Notes: generated from the sequence alone by a model not told the origin. Shown: positions 17,438-27,700, counted from the first letter of the stretch. The stretch is DNA of 64,000 nt from Hymenobacter jeongseonensis (GCF_015694725.1 NZ_JADQDQ010000006.1:62001-126000); one strand, 5' to 3'. Numbers and translations are program-made.

Positions 17438-19214
17438 TCCTATCGAAGATAATTCTACGCCAAAACCCACCGGCAGCCTAGAGGACCTATTTCGTCATCA
17501 TTTGGGCGAGGAGGCCGCCGTGCCCCCGCGTCCCATGCTCTGGGACCAGATTGATAATTCGCTGCTCATTCGCCAAAACGAAACCTACCGCCGCCGGCTG
17601 TTAGCCACCCGCTGGGTAGCGGCGGCTAGCCTGCTGCTGGCCACGCTGGCCGGCACCGGCTGGTGGGCCAACCGCACGGCCGACATGGCCGGAACAGAAG
17701 TAGCCACAGCTACGCGCACGACGGGGACCAATTCGGGCAACAACACTTCCACCACCTCGGGTGCAGCCGCCAGTGGCAGCGGCCAGGCGGGCAACAATGC
17801 TGCTACCGAATCGGTAGCGGCAACGAGTCCTGCGACCTCATCGGCCAATTTCTCGGCCAGCGGGAGCCTGACCAACAACGGAAAGGCTACCAGCGCCGCA
17901 GCCCGCGACGCGTATGCGGCTTCTCAAGCCGCCGTTGCTGCCAATTCGGCCGGCCGCACCACCGGCTTTGGGCCTTCATCCGCGCGCCCGGGTTTGGAAA
18001 ATGGCTCCTCTGCAGCGGGGCGCACTGCAAGCAGCACCAGCGCTATTGAGCGTAGCGCCAGCAACTCCGCAATTGCGGTGGAGACGCCCAGCGTTATTCC
18101 TGGTGCTCTTTACAACTCGGCCAGCCGCACCACCGAGCCAGCAGTGGCGGTGCGCACTACACAGGCGGACGCTACTGACAACACCGCGCTTGGCAGCCCG
18201 GACAAGAATAATACGCCGGCTTTCCCATTGTCTGAAGCCACTGTTGCGGCTTCGACAACCGGCAGTGCTTTGACAGGCGGGTCGCTGACTAGCGGCGCGG
18301 TTGGCCAAAGCGGCACTTCATCGGCCTTAGCCGCTATCTCGCAGGCCTCGTCCGTGGCCGTTCCGGAGCCGGTAAGCTTACTCGCCGCCCGGCCGGCCGC
18401 GCTGAGTTTGACCAATCCGGCCACGCTTCCCGATGGGTTGGCAGCCCTGGCCATGCCAGCCGAGGCGGAATCCGCCGTGGCTTCGGCCGCCAGCAAATGG
18501 CGGTTTGGCGGTGCCTACACGGCGGGCGCATTCAATCCCAACATCAACTTCTCACGCGCGGGCATTGAGGCCGAACACGGGTATAACCCGGCCCTCGGCG
18601 CCAATTCACCGGCTCTGACCGAAGCCGCGGCGGCCCAATACCGCGAAAATCTGCGGCCCGGCCTCAGCCAGCGCTTGGCGTTGGTAGCCAAGCGCCACCT
18701 CACGGGCAACTGGTCGTTGAGCACCGGCCTGAGCTTGACCCAAGCCACGGCCAAATCGGCATCGACCTCGGCTTTCGTAGGCGAGCAGCTCATCGACCTC
18801 GGACCATTCACCAACGGAAAATCTCGGACCACCGACTTCCGGTATCACATGGCCGGCATCCCAGTAGAAGTAACGTATAACAACCCACTGAAGCGCGGCT
18901 GGAGCCTGTACGGCCGCCTGGGCGGCGCGGTGAGTGCCTTGTTGGGCGTGCGCAGCGAAGTAGAAGGCGCCCCGGAGGCCACCAAAACTTACTCCATTAT
19001 GTCGGCCGCTGGGCCCTACCGCCGGGCGCTGGCCAGCGTGCGCGGAGGCGCCGGAGCGCAGTTTCGTCCCGGCACCGGTCAGTGGGCCTTTACCCTCGGC
19101 CCGGTGGCCGAAATGAACGTAGTGACCCTGAATGCCCATCCGGCTCAAAGCTACCTGCGCCAAAACCGCGCCTACAGCTTCGGTCTGGAAGCCGGCGTAG
19201 AGTTTGGCCGGTAG
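17427..19214 (+). CDS. Trans-envelope protein: cytoplasmic tail, TM helix, Ala/Ser/Thr linker, outer-membrane barrel-like domain
   Basis: A 595-residue protein starting inside the sigma factor gene. Residues 1-60 are polar and contain 'PRPMLWDQIDNSLL', a pattern common to the N-termini of Bacteroidota proteins that follow ECF sigma genes. Residues ~63-80 form one transmembrane helix ('WVAAASLLLATLAGTGWW'). Residues ~85-355 are a low-complexity Ala/Ser/Thr/Asn/Gly segment without predicted structure. From about residue 358 ('WRFGGAYTAGAF') to the end is a beta-rich domain resembling PorT-type outer-membrane barrels ('GWSLYGRLGGAVSALLGVR', 'GLEAGVEFGR'). The likely role is an anti-sigma or sensor protein for the upstream sigma factor, spanning both membranes. 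The barrel and the anti-sigma activity are inferences from pattern and position. Confidence 0.7.
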   Translation: MSTNPIEDNSTPKPTGSLEDLFRHHLGEEAAVPPRPMLWDQIDNSLLIRQNETYRRRLLATRWVAAASLLLATLAGTGWWANRTADMAGTEVATATRTTGTNSGNNTSTTSGAAASGSGQAGNNAATESVAATSPATSSANFSASGSLTNNGKATSAAARDAYAASQAAVAANSAGRTTGFGPSSARPGLENGSSAAGRTASSTSAIERSASNSAIAVETPSVIPGALYNSASRTTEPAVAVRTTQADATDNTALGSPDKNNTPAFPLSEATVAASTTGSALTGGSLTSGAVGQSGTSSALAAISQASSVAVPEPVSLLAARPAALSLTNPATLPDGLAALAMPAEAESAVASAASKWRFGGAYTAGAFNPNINFSRAGIEAEHGYNPALGANSPALTEAAAAQYRENLRPGLSQRLALVAKRHLTGNWSLSTGLSLTQATAKSASTSAFVGEQLIDLGPFTNGKSRTTDFRYHMAGIPVEVTYNNPLKRGWSLYGRLGGAVSALLGVRSEVEGAPEATKTYSIMSAAGPYRRALASVRGGAGAQFRPGTGQWAFTLGPVAEMNVVTLNAHPAQSYLRQNRAYSFGLEAGVEFGR

Positions 19215-19234
19215 GAGCGTCTTGAAAAAGACCA

Positions 19235-19316
19235 TCATGCAGAGCGTAGCGAAGCATCTCGCGGGCTGCCACTAATTAGCGGTGGCCCGCGAGATGCTTC
19301 GCTGCGCTCTGCATGA
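19235..19316. repeat. Long imperfect palindrome (REP-like element)
   Basis: Two arms of about 35 bases, tcatgcagagcg... and ...cgctctgcatga, pair with only three differences around a small central region (19271-19281). The core gcgaagcatctcgcggg is perfectly mirrored. It lies between the barrel-protein gene and uvrB, with no coding potential and only a short T run, so it looks like a dispersed REP/palindromic element rather than a simple terminator. From memory, similar gcagagcg/gcgaagcatctcgc palindromes are frequent in Hymenobacter genomes; no second copy was seen in this window. Confidence 0.75.
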
Positions 19317-19433
19317 CGTTTCGTGTTGATTTCCGAATAACCTCCCCCAAGCTCTATTTCAAATCCGACGAAACCCAAAATACCGGTTTGGGGTTAAGTT
19401 AGGCTGACCTTTTCGGCCTACCTTTCCCGTTGC

Positions 19434-21476
19434 ATGGAGTACCAACTGACCTCAGAATTTAAGCCGACCGGCGACCAGCCCACGGCCATTGCCAAGCTCG
19501 TAGAAGGCGTGAATAACGGGGAGCATGCCCAGGTGCTGCTTGGGGCTACCGGCACCGGCAAAACCTTCACCATGGCCAACGTCATTGCCCAAACCGGCAA
19601 GCCGGCCCTAGTGCTGTGCCACAACAAAACCCTGGCCGCGCAGCTCTACGGCGAATTCAAGGCGTTTTTCCCCAACAACGCTGTCGAGTACTACATCAGT
19701 TACTACGACTACTACCAGCCGGAGGCCTACATCGCCAGCACCGACGTCTTCATCGAAAAAGACCTGGCCATCAACCAGGAAATCGAGAAACTGCGGCTGC
19801 ACACCACTTCCACGCTGCTCAGCGGGCGGCGCGACATCATCGTCATTGCCTCGGTGTCGTGCATCTACGGCATCGGCAACCCCGAGGAATTCGCCAAAAA
19901 CGTCATTTTCCTGAAGCCGGGCATGCGCTACACGCGCAATAACCTGCTGTACCAGTTCGTGCAGATTCTGTACTCGCGCACCGAGGTAGAGTTTACGCGC
20001 GGCACTTTCCGAGTGAAGGGCGACACCGTGGACGTGTTTCCGGCTTATGCCGACCACGCGTTCCGCATCTACTTTTTTGGCGATGAAATCGAGTCCGTCC
20101 ACAAGATTGACCCGGTAAGTGGCAAGAAGCTGAGCGACGAAGCCAACGGCGTGGCCCTGTACCCGGCCAACCTGTTCGTGACCGGCAAGGACACTCTGAA
20201 TTCGGCCATCAAGCAGATTCAGGACGACATGGTGCTGCAGCACGCCTACTTCGAAAAGGAAGGCCGTGACTCCGAAGCCAAGCGCATCATGGAGCGCACT
20301 GAGTTCGATTTGGAGATGATTCGGGAACTGGGCTACTGTTCGGGCATCGAGAACTATTCGCGCTATTTTGATGGGCGCACGCCCGGCTCCCGCCCGTTCT
20401 GCCTGCTCGACTACTTCCCCGACGATTACCTGCTGGTGGTGGACGAAAGCCACGCCACCATGCCCCAAATCCGGGCCATGTGGGGCGGCGACCGCAGCCG
20501 CAAAACGGCGCTGATTGAATATGGTTTCCGCCTGCCCTCAGCCCTGGACAACCGGCCGCTGACGTTCAACGAGTTCGAAAGCATGTACCGGCAGGCCGTG
20601 TATGTGTCGGCTACTCCTTCGGACTATGAGTTGACCCAGGCCGGCGGCGTGGTGGTGGAGCAAATCATTCGCCCCACCGGCCTGCTCGACCCCGAAATTG
20701 ACCTACGACCCAGCATCAACCAGATTGACGACCTTCTGGACGAGGTGGACAACCGCGTGAAAATGGGCGACCGGGTGCTGGTGACGACCCTCACCAAGCG
20801 CATGGCCGAGGAGTTGAGCAAGTACATGGACCGCCTCGGCATCAAGGTGGAATACGTGCACTCCGACGTGAAAACGCTGGACCGCGTGGAAATCCTGCGC
20901 AAGCTGCGCCTGGGCGAAATCGACGTGCTAATTGGCGTGAACCTGCTGCGCGAAGGCTTGGACTTGCCCGAGGTTAGCTTAGTAGCTATTCTGGATGCTG
21001 ACAAGGAAGGCTTCCTGCGCGACCAGCGCAGCCTGATTCAGACCATGGGCCGCGCCGCCCGAAACGACCGCGGCAAAGTGATTATGTACGCCGACCGCAT
21101 GACCGGCTCCATGCAGCGCGCCATCGACGAGACGAACCGCCGCCGCGCTACCCAGGCCGCTTACAACGAGGAACACGGCATCACGCCGCGCACGGTGCGC
21201 AAGAGCCACGCCGAAATTCTGGGCCAGACGTCGCTTTCCGACTACCGCGTGCTCGACAACCAAGCCTACGCCGGCCCCGATTCCGATGGCGCCGCCCTCG
21301 CGCTGGCTGCCGAGCCCGTGGTGGCCATGATGAACCGCACGGAGCTCGAAAAGCTTATCAAAACCACTGAAAAGCAGATGGAAGCCGCCGCCAAGGAGCT
21401 CGACTTCCTGCAAGCCGCCAAGCTGCGCGACGAGTTGGCTGCGCTCAAAAACATGCTCAAGGGCAAGCGGGACTAG
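19434..21476 (+). CDS. uvrB: Excinuclease ABC subunit B
   Basis: A 680-residue nucleotide excision repair helicase-like protein that verifies DNA damage after loading by UvrA and recruits UvrC. Visible motifs include Walker A 'GATGTGKTFTMANV', the damage-probing beta-hairpin 'YYDYYQPEAYIASTDVFIEK', Walker B region 'VVDESHAT', 'YVSATPSDYEL', 'LVTTLTKRMAEELSKYM', 'GVNLLREGLDLPEV' and 'QTMGRAARN'. The C-terminal UVR domain, needed for UvrC contact, is present ('LEKLIKTTEKQMEAAAKELD'). The length matches the family (about 670). It is monocistronic, with a terminator directly after the stop. The upstream element tacctttc (19419-19426) resembles a -7 box but lies close to the start codon. Confidence 0.98.
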   Translation: MEYQLTSEFKPTGDQPTAIAKLVEGVNNGEHAQVLLGATGTGKTFTMANVIAQTGKPALVLCHNKTLAAQLYGEFKAFFPNNAVEYYISYYDYYQPEAYIASTDVFIEKDLAINQEIEKLRLHTTSTLLSGRRDIIVIASVSCIYGIGNPEEFAKNVIFLKPGMRYTRNNLLYQFVQILYSRTEVEFTRGTFRVKGDTVDVFPAYADHAFRIYFFGDEIESVHKIDPVSGKKLSDEANGVALYPANLFVTGKDTLNSAIKQIQDDMVLQHAYFEKEGRDSEAKRIMERTEFDLEMIRELGYCSGIENYSRYFDGRTPGSRPFCLLDYFPDDYLLVVDESHATMPQIRAMWGGDRSRKTALIEYGFRLPSALDNRPLTFNEFESMYRQAVYVSATPSDYELTQAGGVVVEQIIRPTGLLDPEIDLRPSINQIDDLLDEVDNRVKMGDRVLVTTLTKRMAEELSKYMDRLGIKVEYVHSDVKTLDRVEILRKLRLGEIDVLIGVNLLREGLDLPEVSLVAILDADKEGFLRDQRSLIQTMGRAARNDRGKVIMYADRMTGSMQRAIDETNRRRATQAAYNEEHGITPRTVRKSHAEILGQTSLSDYRVLDNQAYAGPDSDGAALALAAEPVVAMMNRTELEKLIKTTEKQMEAAAKELDFLQAAKLRDELAALKNMLKGKRD

Positions 21477-21485
21477 CCACACAAG

Positions 21486-21541
21486 GCAAAGGCCCCACCC
21501 GCAAACGGCCTCGATAAGTCGTTTGCGGGTGGGGCCTTTGC
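21486..21541. terminator. Strong bidirectional terminator between uvrB and a convergent gene
   Basis: A perfect 21-bp stem (arms gcaaaggccccacccgcaaac and its complement) with a 14-base loop separates the two convergent stop codons. Confidence 0.85.
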
Positions 21542-21568
21542 TTTGTTTACTGCTTCCAAAAAGCCGCC

Positions 21569-22120
21569 CTATTGGTAGTCCGACTTGCTGAGCTTGCCTA
21601 ACACGTAACCGGGCAAGGCGTGGGTTTTGTCGTATTCAAGCAGCATTTTATACAGCTCGCCGTTGTTGAAGCGTGAGAATTTGCCGATGGCAAGCGCGGC
21701 CGGCAGCCCTGCAAACACGATGTACCCCAGCGGAGAGATAGAGAACGTAGTCGTTACACCTGTGGAGGCATCGGTTTTGGTGCCGGTTTGCGAAGACAAG
21801 TAGCCAAGAACCGCTGCTCCACCTACCAGCCACACGGCTCCCCCCGTCTGCTTGCGCCCAAACATATGCACGGCCGCCCGGGCTTCTTTGTCGGTGGTGT
21901 AACGCTGGTTTAAGTAGTCTTTGTAGGTTTTGTAGTTGCCTTTTTTGGCGAGTTCGGGCGAAAGTAATGGCTCCGCGATGGCGGCGGGCGTTGCTGCCAG
22001 GGTGCTGGTGGGAGCCACCGGCGTGGTAGATTCTGTGGCCGGAACCGTTTGGGCCTGGGCCGACACAACGGCCGTTTTCAACAGGGCGGCAACCAGAAGA
22101 CTGCGTAGAGGAAGCTTCAT
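21569..22120 (-). CDS. Exported hypothetical protein with two hydrophobic segments
   Basis: A 183-residue protein not recognised as a known family. The start at 22120 gives a signal peptide ('LPLRSLLVAALLKTAVVSAQAQ'). A Thr/Pro/Ala-rich stretch follows (residues 25-50). A conserved-looking region 'YKTYKDYLNQRYTTDKEARA' comes next. Two hydrophobic segments ('GGAVWLVGGAAVLGYLSS' and 'PLGYIVFAGLPAALAIGKF') could be membrane helices. The C-terminus is charged ('LLEYDKTHALP'). The frame is open 44 codons further upstream, where another hydrophobic stretch occurs, but the signal-peptide start seems better. It is probably an envelope protein of unknown function. Confidence 0.65.
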   Translation of the reverse strand: MKLPLRSLLVAALLKTAVVSAQAQTVPATESTTPVAPTSTLAATPAAIAEPLLSPELAKKGNYKTYKDYLNQRYTTDKEARAAVHMFGRKQTGGAVWLVGGAAVLGYLSSQTGTKTDASTGVTTTFSISPLGYIVFAGLPAALAIGKFSRFNNGELYKMLLEYDKTHALPGYVLGKLSKSDYQ

Positions 22121-22445
22121 CAATGAAAAAGCATTATTTAGAGAAAGTAGAATACCAGCAAAGATACCCAGCAATAATGGCCTGTTGGCCGCAAAAAGCA
22201 TCTTTCCTTTGATAACCTGAGCCATAACGGTGCGCAATGGTGTAAAAAACACAGCTTATTAGCTGGCCTGAAACAGCGGTATCCGGGCTCAACTGCTGCC
22301 TTGAGCGCAGGCAATTGGTGATATTTTACTGTATTTTGGTATACTTTCAACAGCCAATACCTGAAGCTGCTTCGTGCCGATTGCCAGGCAACCCCGCGAG
22401 CCGTTCCAGCATCTATCGGCCTACATCTTTTATTCTGCTTAACTC
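22121..22445. other. Divergent intergenic region
   Basis: About 325 bases between the exported hypothetical protein and the DUF2807 lipoprotein. AT-rich stretches near 22315-22355 (ggtatactttc) could hold a -7-like element for the + strand gene. No further structure was recognised. Confidence 0.4.
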
Positions 22446-23156
22446 ATGAAAAATCCGTTCTTCTCCTCTCTCTTAGTCGTTTCCTGCATTGCCTTGGCTT
22501 CGTGCAACGCGCAGGCACAAGAAAAAAAGTCGCGCCAAGTGGGCAATTTCGAGGCAGTCAGCTCCAGCGGCGGCATCGATGTTGTGCTGACCCAGAGCCC
22601 CACTACCTCGGTGACGGTAGAAGCCTCGTCTGAAGCCCAGGAACACTTGGTTACTGAAGTGAACAACGGCACCCTGAACATTGGCTGGGAGCGCAACTAC
22701 TCCTGGCGAAACCTGCTGAGCAACAGAGGAAAAGTCGTTGTCTACGTCACTTGCCCCCGGCTCAATGGCCTGTCCATGAGCGGCGGGGCGGATGCAAAAA
22801 GCGAATCCACTTTTACCGCCGATGATTTTCGGGTTGATGCCAGCGGCGGCAGCGACATTAAGCTGAAACTAACCGCCAAAACCCTTTCCGTGCAGGCATC
22901 CGGCGGCAGCGACGTAAGCCTGGCCGGCCGCGTAGAGCGCCAGAAAGTGAATGTGAGCGGCGGCTCCGACTACGACGGGTTTGCCCTGCAAAGCAACACG
23001 GCCACCGTGAGCGCCAGCGGCGGTTCGGATGTCAACGTATCGGTCGAGGATGAAATTTCCTCCAATGCTTCCGGCGGCAGCGACATTCGGTACAAAGGCG
23101 ACGCCCGGGTAGCCAAATCCAGCAGCGGCGGTAGCAGCGTGCGCCGCGTGCAATAG
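22446..23156 (+). CDS. DUF2807 (head GIN domain) lipoprotein
   Basis: A 236-residue predicted lipoprotein. The leader ends in the lipobox 'LASC' near residue 20. The mature part is a right-handed beta-helix-like DUF2807 domain, with the family opening 'VGNFEAVSSSGGIDVVLTQ'. It is followed by regularly spaced 'SGGSD' turns ('ASGGSDIKLKL', 'ASGGSDVSLAG', 'VSGGSDYDGF', 'ASGGSDVNVSV', 'ASGGSDIRYKG'). Homologues are common in Bacteroidota as envelope proteins, often next to stress sensors, but no biochemical role is established. It ends 5 bases before the convergent amidohydrolase stop, so the transcripts must overlap unless terminated inside the genes. Confidence 0.88.
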   Translation: MKNPFFSSLLVVSCIALASCNAQAQEKKSRQVGNFEAVSSSGGIDVVLTQSPTTSVTVEASSEAQEHLVTEVNNGTLNIGWERNYSWRNLLSNRGKVVVYVTCPRLNGLSMSGGADAKSESTFTADDFRVDASGGSDIKLKLTAKTLSVQASGGSDVSLAGRVERQKVNVSGGSDYDGFALQSNTATVSASGGSDVNVSVEDEISSNASGGSDIRYKGDARVAKSSSGGSSVRRVQ

Positions 23157-23161
23157 CCGCC

Positions 23162-24508
23162 TTACGGCTGCCGGTAGAGCACGCCGCCCTTCATCACCAG
23201 CTGCACGTTGCGCACGGCGCGCACGTCCTGCGTCGGGTCGCCGGCCACGGCTACCAAGTCGGCCAGCAGGCCCGGGCGAATGCTGCCCCGGTCGGCGAGG
23301 TGGAAAATCCGGGCGTTGCCGCTGGTGGCCTGCCGCAGCACTTGCAGCGGCGTAAGGCCGTAGTCCAGCACCAGCTGCTCCATTTCGCGGGCATTGTCGC
23401 CGTGGGCAAATACGCCCACATCGCCGCCCATGGCCAGGGCCACGCCGGCTTTTAGGGCCGCTTGCATGCTCAGGTGTTTTTGCTGAATGCGGGGCGGCTG
23501 GGGTTCCTTCCCCTTTTTCCAGCCCTTGTACTGCGAAGTGGCATCGCCGGCGGCCACGGTGGGGCACAGCGCCACGCCGCGCTGCTTCATCAGCCGGAAT
23601 ATTTCGGGCGTGCCTTCGTCGCCGTGCTCAATGGTTTCGACCCCGGCCAGGGTGGCGCGGCGCATGCCCTCGGGCGTGGAGGCGTGGGCCACCACGCCCC
23701 GCCCCGCCGAGCGGGCCGTCTGCACGATGAGGGTCAGCTCGTCCTGCGAAAAGGTGGGTTGGGCCGTGCCGTTGGGTCCCCAGCGGTAGTCGGCGTACAC
23801 TTTGATGAGGTCGGCGCCCTTGCCGATTTGCTCCCGCACGGCGCGCACAATGCCGCCCACGCCGTCGGCTTCCTGGGCGCCCTGGGGCACGTCGAGGTCG
23901 GTGGCCAGTTTGGGGCCGTAGCTGCCCGTGGCCACCAGCGCCCGCGTGGCCACCAGCAGTCGGGGCCCGGGAATGATGCCCTTGTCGATGGCCTGCTTCA
24001 GCCCCACGTCGGCGTAGCCGGCACCCTCACTGCCCAAGTCGCGGGCCGTGGTGAAACCGGCCAGCAGCGTGCGCTGGGCGTGCACGGTAGCCCGCGCCAC
24101 GCGCAGCGCCTGGGATTCGAGCAGCACCTGGTCGTTCCACGAAGTTTCGTTGTATGGGTGCAGCAGCAGGTGCGAGTGGCCTTCAATCAGCCCGGGCAGC
24201 AGCGTGAGGCCGGGCAGGTCGAGCGGGCGGCCGCCGGGAGGCAATGCCACTTCGGCCACCGGCCCCACCGCCGTAATTTTATCGTTTTCCACCAGCACCA
24301 CCCAGCCCGGGTGCAGGTTCTGCCCGTCGAATACGGCGGCGGGCCGCAGCAGCGTAGCGCTGACGGTTGGAACTGGCCCTATGGACTGCGCATGCCCTTC
24401 CAGTACACTTGCAGCCACTATTGCTAACCACAACAAGGCGCGACCGGCCGGAACCGACCACCAACCCCTGAGCCTTTCAGCGGGCCACCGCAAGCAATTC
24501 TTTTGCAT
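23162..24508 (-). CDS. Exported metal-dependent amidohydrolase (imidazolonepropionase-like)
   Basis: A 448-residue amidohydrolase-superfamily enzyme. The leader from the ATG at 24508 ('GRALLWLAIVAASVLEGHAQ') is a signal peptide, so it acts in the periplasm. Metal ligands are in 'LIEGHSHLLLHP' (HxH) near residue 120, 'VVAHASTPEG' and 'GVETIEHGDEGTP' (histidines) near 250-275, and 'MGGDVGVFAHGDN' (aspartate) near 340. The C-terminus has the usual 'GLLADLVAVAGDP'. Related enzymes are prolidase or aryl dialkylphosphatase-like; the substrate here is unknown. The frame is open 56 codons further upstream with no leader character, so the inner start was chosen. Confidence 0.88.
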   Translation of the reverse strand: MQKNCLRWPAERLRGWWSVPAGRALLWLAIVAASVLEGHAQSIGPVPTVSATLLRPAAVFDGQNLHPGWVVLVENDKITAVGPVAEVALPPGGRPLDLPGLTLLPGLIEGHSHLLLHPYNETSWNDQVLLESQALRVARATVHAQRTLLAGFTTARDLGSEGAGYADVGLKQAIDKGIIPGPRLLVATRALVATGSYGPKLATDLDVPQGAQEADGVGGIVRAVREQIGKGADLIKVYADYRWGPNGTAQPTFSQDELTLIVQTARSAGRGVVAHASTPEGMRRATLAGVETIEHGDEGTPEIFRLMKQRGVALCPTVAAGDATSQYKGWKKGKEPQPPRIQQKHLSMQAALKAGVALAMGGDVGVFAHGDNAREMEQLVLDYGLTPLQVLRQATSGNARIFHLADRGSIRPGLLADLVAVAGDPTQDVRAVRNVQLVMKGGVLYRQP

Positions 24509-24718
24509 AAAAAAACAAGGCGCCCCTCCCCGAGTGCAGGAGTCGCCCGGCGAAGCTACTTGGCTAAGCGCACATGCCGCTCGCACAGCACGTTCGGCCA
24601 ACTGGACTTGCGGGGGGCTGGCGAGGCTAACAGTACCCGGCTGGTGCGTAGGCTGCCCGTCGAATACTCGTTTCATCTCCCAAACCCTCGCAAACGTTGG
24701 TCGTCAATCGACCTCATG

Positions 24719-24754
24719 AAAAAGGCAGCCAGGGGATACCTGGCTGCCTTTTTT
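24719..24754. terminator. Terminator after the giant repeat gene
   Basis: A perfect inverted repeat (aaaaaggcagccagg/cctggctgcctttttt) with a 5-base loop lies 25 bases past the stop of the minus-strand giant gene. It is flanked by A and T tracts on both sides. Confidence 0.88.
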
Positions 24755-24778
24755 AACATTGCAATACAACGTGTTCTG

Positions 24779-27700
24779 CTACCGCATGATGGTGAGGCGC
24801 TTGTTCTCGACTTTGCCGTTGGTAATCATGCGGCAGAAATACACGCCATCCGCTAGGTTTTCTCTCGAAAGTGGCAAGTGGTAGTCTCGGCCACCTTCAA
24901 CCTCGGCGTTGTATAGAGTGGCTACCAGCGCTCCAACCTGGTTGTAGAGGTAGAGTTGCGCCTTGCCGCCCTGCTGCGTGCGGAAGTGGATGGTGGCCTG
25001 CTCCGCTATGGGGTTTGGGTATACTTCGAGCAAGTTGCTCTCTGCCGATTTTGGGGCAATGGTGGCATCTGCATCCGTAACGACGAGGTTAGCCGTGGAG
25101 CCTTTGGTTGGGGCGTGGATGACAATGGAGCCTCCTCCGATAGCCGTGGAAGCGGGTGCGTTCTCATCGGCTCCGGCCTGGTTGTCATACACCACGGTCC
25201 CGCTGGCTGCTTCCCAAATTTTCATGCGAAACCTATCCGGCCCAGTGCCCTTGTTATACTGCCCATCGATGGCCGCTACCATAAACCCATAACTGCCCGT
25301 GCCGTTGATGGTACCGACACCTTTATAACTGGCGCGGTCTCCTGAAATCACCAGGCGCATGTCCGTCAGCGAGGTGCTCTTAAAGTTCAAGCTACCAGCT
25401 TGAAACTGAAATTCCGTATCCCCGTCGACTTGGACCGTGGAGCCTTTTTTGTACTTGGCGACGAAACCGAAGTTGGCCTTTCCGCCCACTTGCATATACT
25501 GCGTTGTTAGTACAACAGGCGAGGTAATCCAGCCGCCGCCGGTGACAAAGCCGCCGTTGGGGTCGTATACCACCACGTACTCATAAGGTAGCGTGGCGGT
25601 AGCCCCGCAAGCATCCGTCACTGTTAAAGACACTTTGTAGACCCCTGGGAGAGCATAAGTGTGAGTTCCAAGTAAAGTGGTGCTGGTATTCGAAACAAGG
25701 TCTGTTTTGCCGTCGTCCCAGTTCCACACAGCAGAAGCTAGGTTGGTGTCCGTCAGGGTAGCGGTTAAGGTGGCCTTGGGGGCAGCAATGCTCAAGGGGG
25801 TCAGGTCACCCTTAATGCTATTTATCACCGGTACTGCGTTGATGACAAGGTTGCCAGTGGCTGAGCCTATGAAGTTGGGGTTGTTTAAGGTGGCTGTTAC
25901 GACGTAAGTGCCGGCTTCCGTCACGCCCGTAGTTGATAATAAGGCCCCGCCTTTCGAGTAAGTGTAAGCAAAAGTGCTCACGCCGGTGGCGTTTGTAGTG
26001 GCCGTAACAGCTTTATTTACGCCATTCTCTGTCTGGCATAACAAGCCATTCAGCGACACCGCAGCAGTGGCCTTGCCGATGACAAAGTTAGCCCCCACAT
26101 AGCTCAGGGTGTAGTTGCTTCCTGCTGTCACCGCGCCCGTGGTTCGTGAGTTCGTGATGGCATATGTGCCGGCATCCTCGCCAGTTGCCCGTACTAATGA
26201 CCCAATGAACGTTTCCCCATCCACCAAGCTACCAGTTGTCACCTTATAGGTAAGGGCCGGGTCAGCATCGCCATAGGTCTTGCTCTGGGCGTCGGCCGTG
26301 ATGGTCAATTCTCTGGCCGTAATGGCAGCAGTGGTCGTCGCGCTGGTGTTGGCAGAGTAGTTGCCCGCATCGGCGTTAGTGGCTGCCGCAGAGTTGCTGA
26401 TGGCCACGTCGGCCGTCACGGGTTTACCCGTGCCTACGTTCTTGTTTTGGAACAAGCCGTTGCTGGCGCTCACTTCCACCTGGTCTCCGCTCACCAATCC
26501 GCTAGTGGTAGTACCGGGTGCAATCAAGGCCGTCACCGTGGCGGTGGAGTTGCCGTCGTACACTTTGTTGTCAGCCGAGATGGTAATCTCCAATGCCTTG
26601 GCCGTGATGTTGGCCGTGGTCGTCGCCACGCCCGTCAAGCTGTAGTTCCCCGCCTGGGCACCGCCCAGCGAAGCACCGGTCAGCGTGACCGTTTTGCCGT
26701 CGGCGACATTCTTGTCGCTAAAGGTGGCCGTGCCACCTTCGAGGGTCACGGCATCGCCCGTCAGCGGCGTCACCGTGCGGGTGAGCACCTCGGCGGCGCG
26801 ATTGCCGTCGTACACTTTGCTGGCGGCGGCGAAGCTGCCGGCAATGTCCCTGGCCGTGATGTTGGCCGTCGTGGTTTCCACGGACAATAAATCATAGTTA
26901 GGAGCGTCGTCGCCGGCCAGGGTGAAGCCGGTCAGCGTGACCGTTTTGCCCGTGCCCACATTCTTGGTGTCGTAGCTGGCCGTGCCACCGTCTAGGCTCA
27001 CGGCATCGTTGGCAAGCGCGCCGGTCAACGAGCGGCCGGATACCGCTGCATCTGTGGTGCCGTCATATACCCTCGTTGGGGCCACAGCAAAGCTCCCCGT
27101 GATGCCCAGCCGCGAAATGGTAGCCTCGTCGGTGGCCGTCGCGTTGGCCGCCAGCGAGTAGTTGCTGGCCGCGTTGCCCCCCAAGCTCAGGTTGCTGGCT
27201 GTTACCGTGCGGGGGCCGGCGTTCGCGTTGTTGAAGCTTTGGGCGCCAACCACCAGCGTCACCGCCGTTTCCCCGTTCACCATGCCCGTTACGGTCTGGC
27301 TGCTGAGCGTGGCCGTCGTGGTGCCATCGTATACTTTGTCTGCGGCCGTGATGTGTGGCGTCAACTCTACGGCCGTGATGTCGGCCGTGGTCGCATCTAC
27401 CGACGTCAGCGTGTAATTGGGAGCATCGGCCCCGCTCAGGGCAAATTGCGAGCCCGTCACGGGCTTGTTAGTGCCCGCGCTGGCAGCAGTGAACGCAGCC
27501 GCACCGTCGGTCAGCGTCACGTCGTCGGCGCTAACAGTACCGCTCAGCGAGCGGCTGGTGATGCTGGCGCTGGTGGTGCCGTCGTAGGGTTTATTGCTGG
27601 CCGTGAAGCTGCCCGTGATGGCCTTGGCCGTGATATTGGCACTGGCCGAGGCCGTGGCGTTGGCCGAGTAGTTGCCAGCGTCCGCACCGGTGATGGCGAT

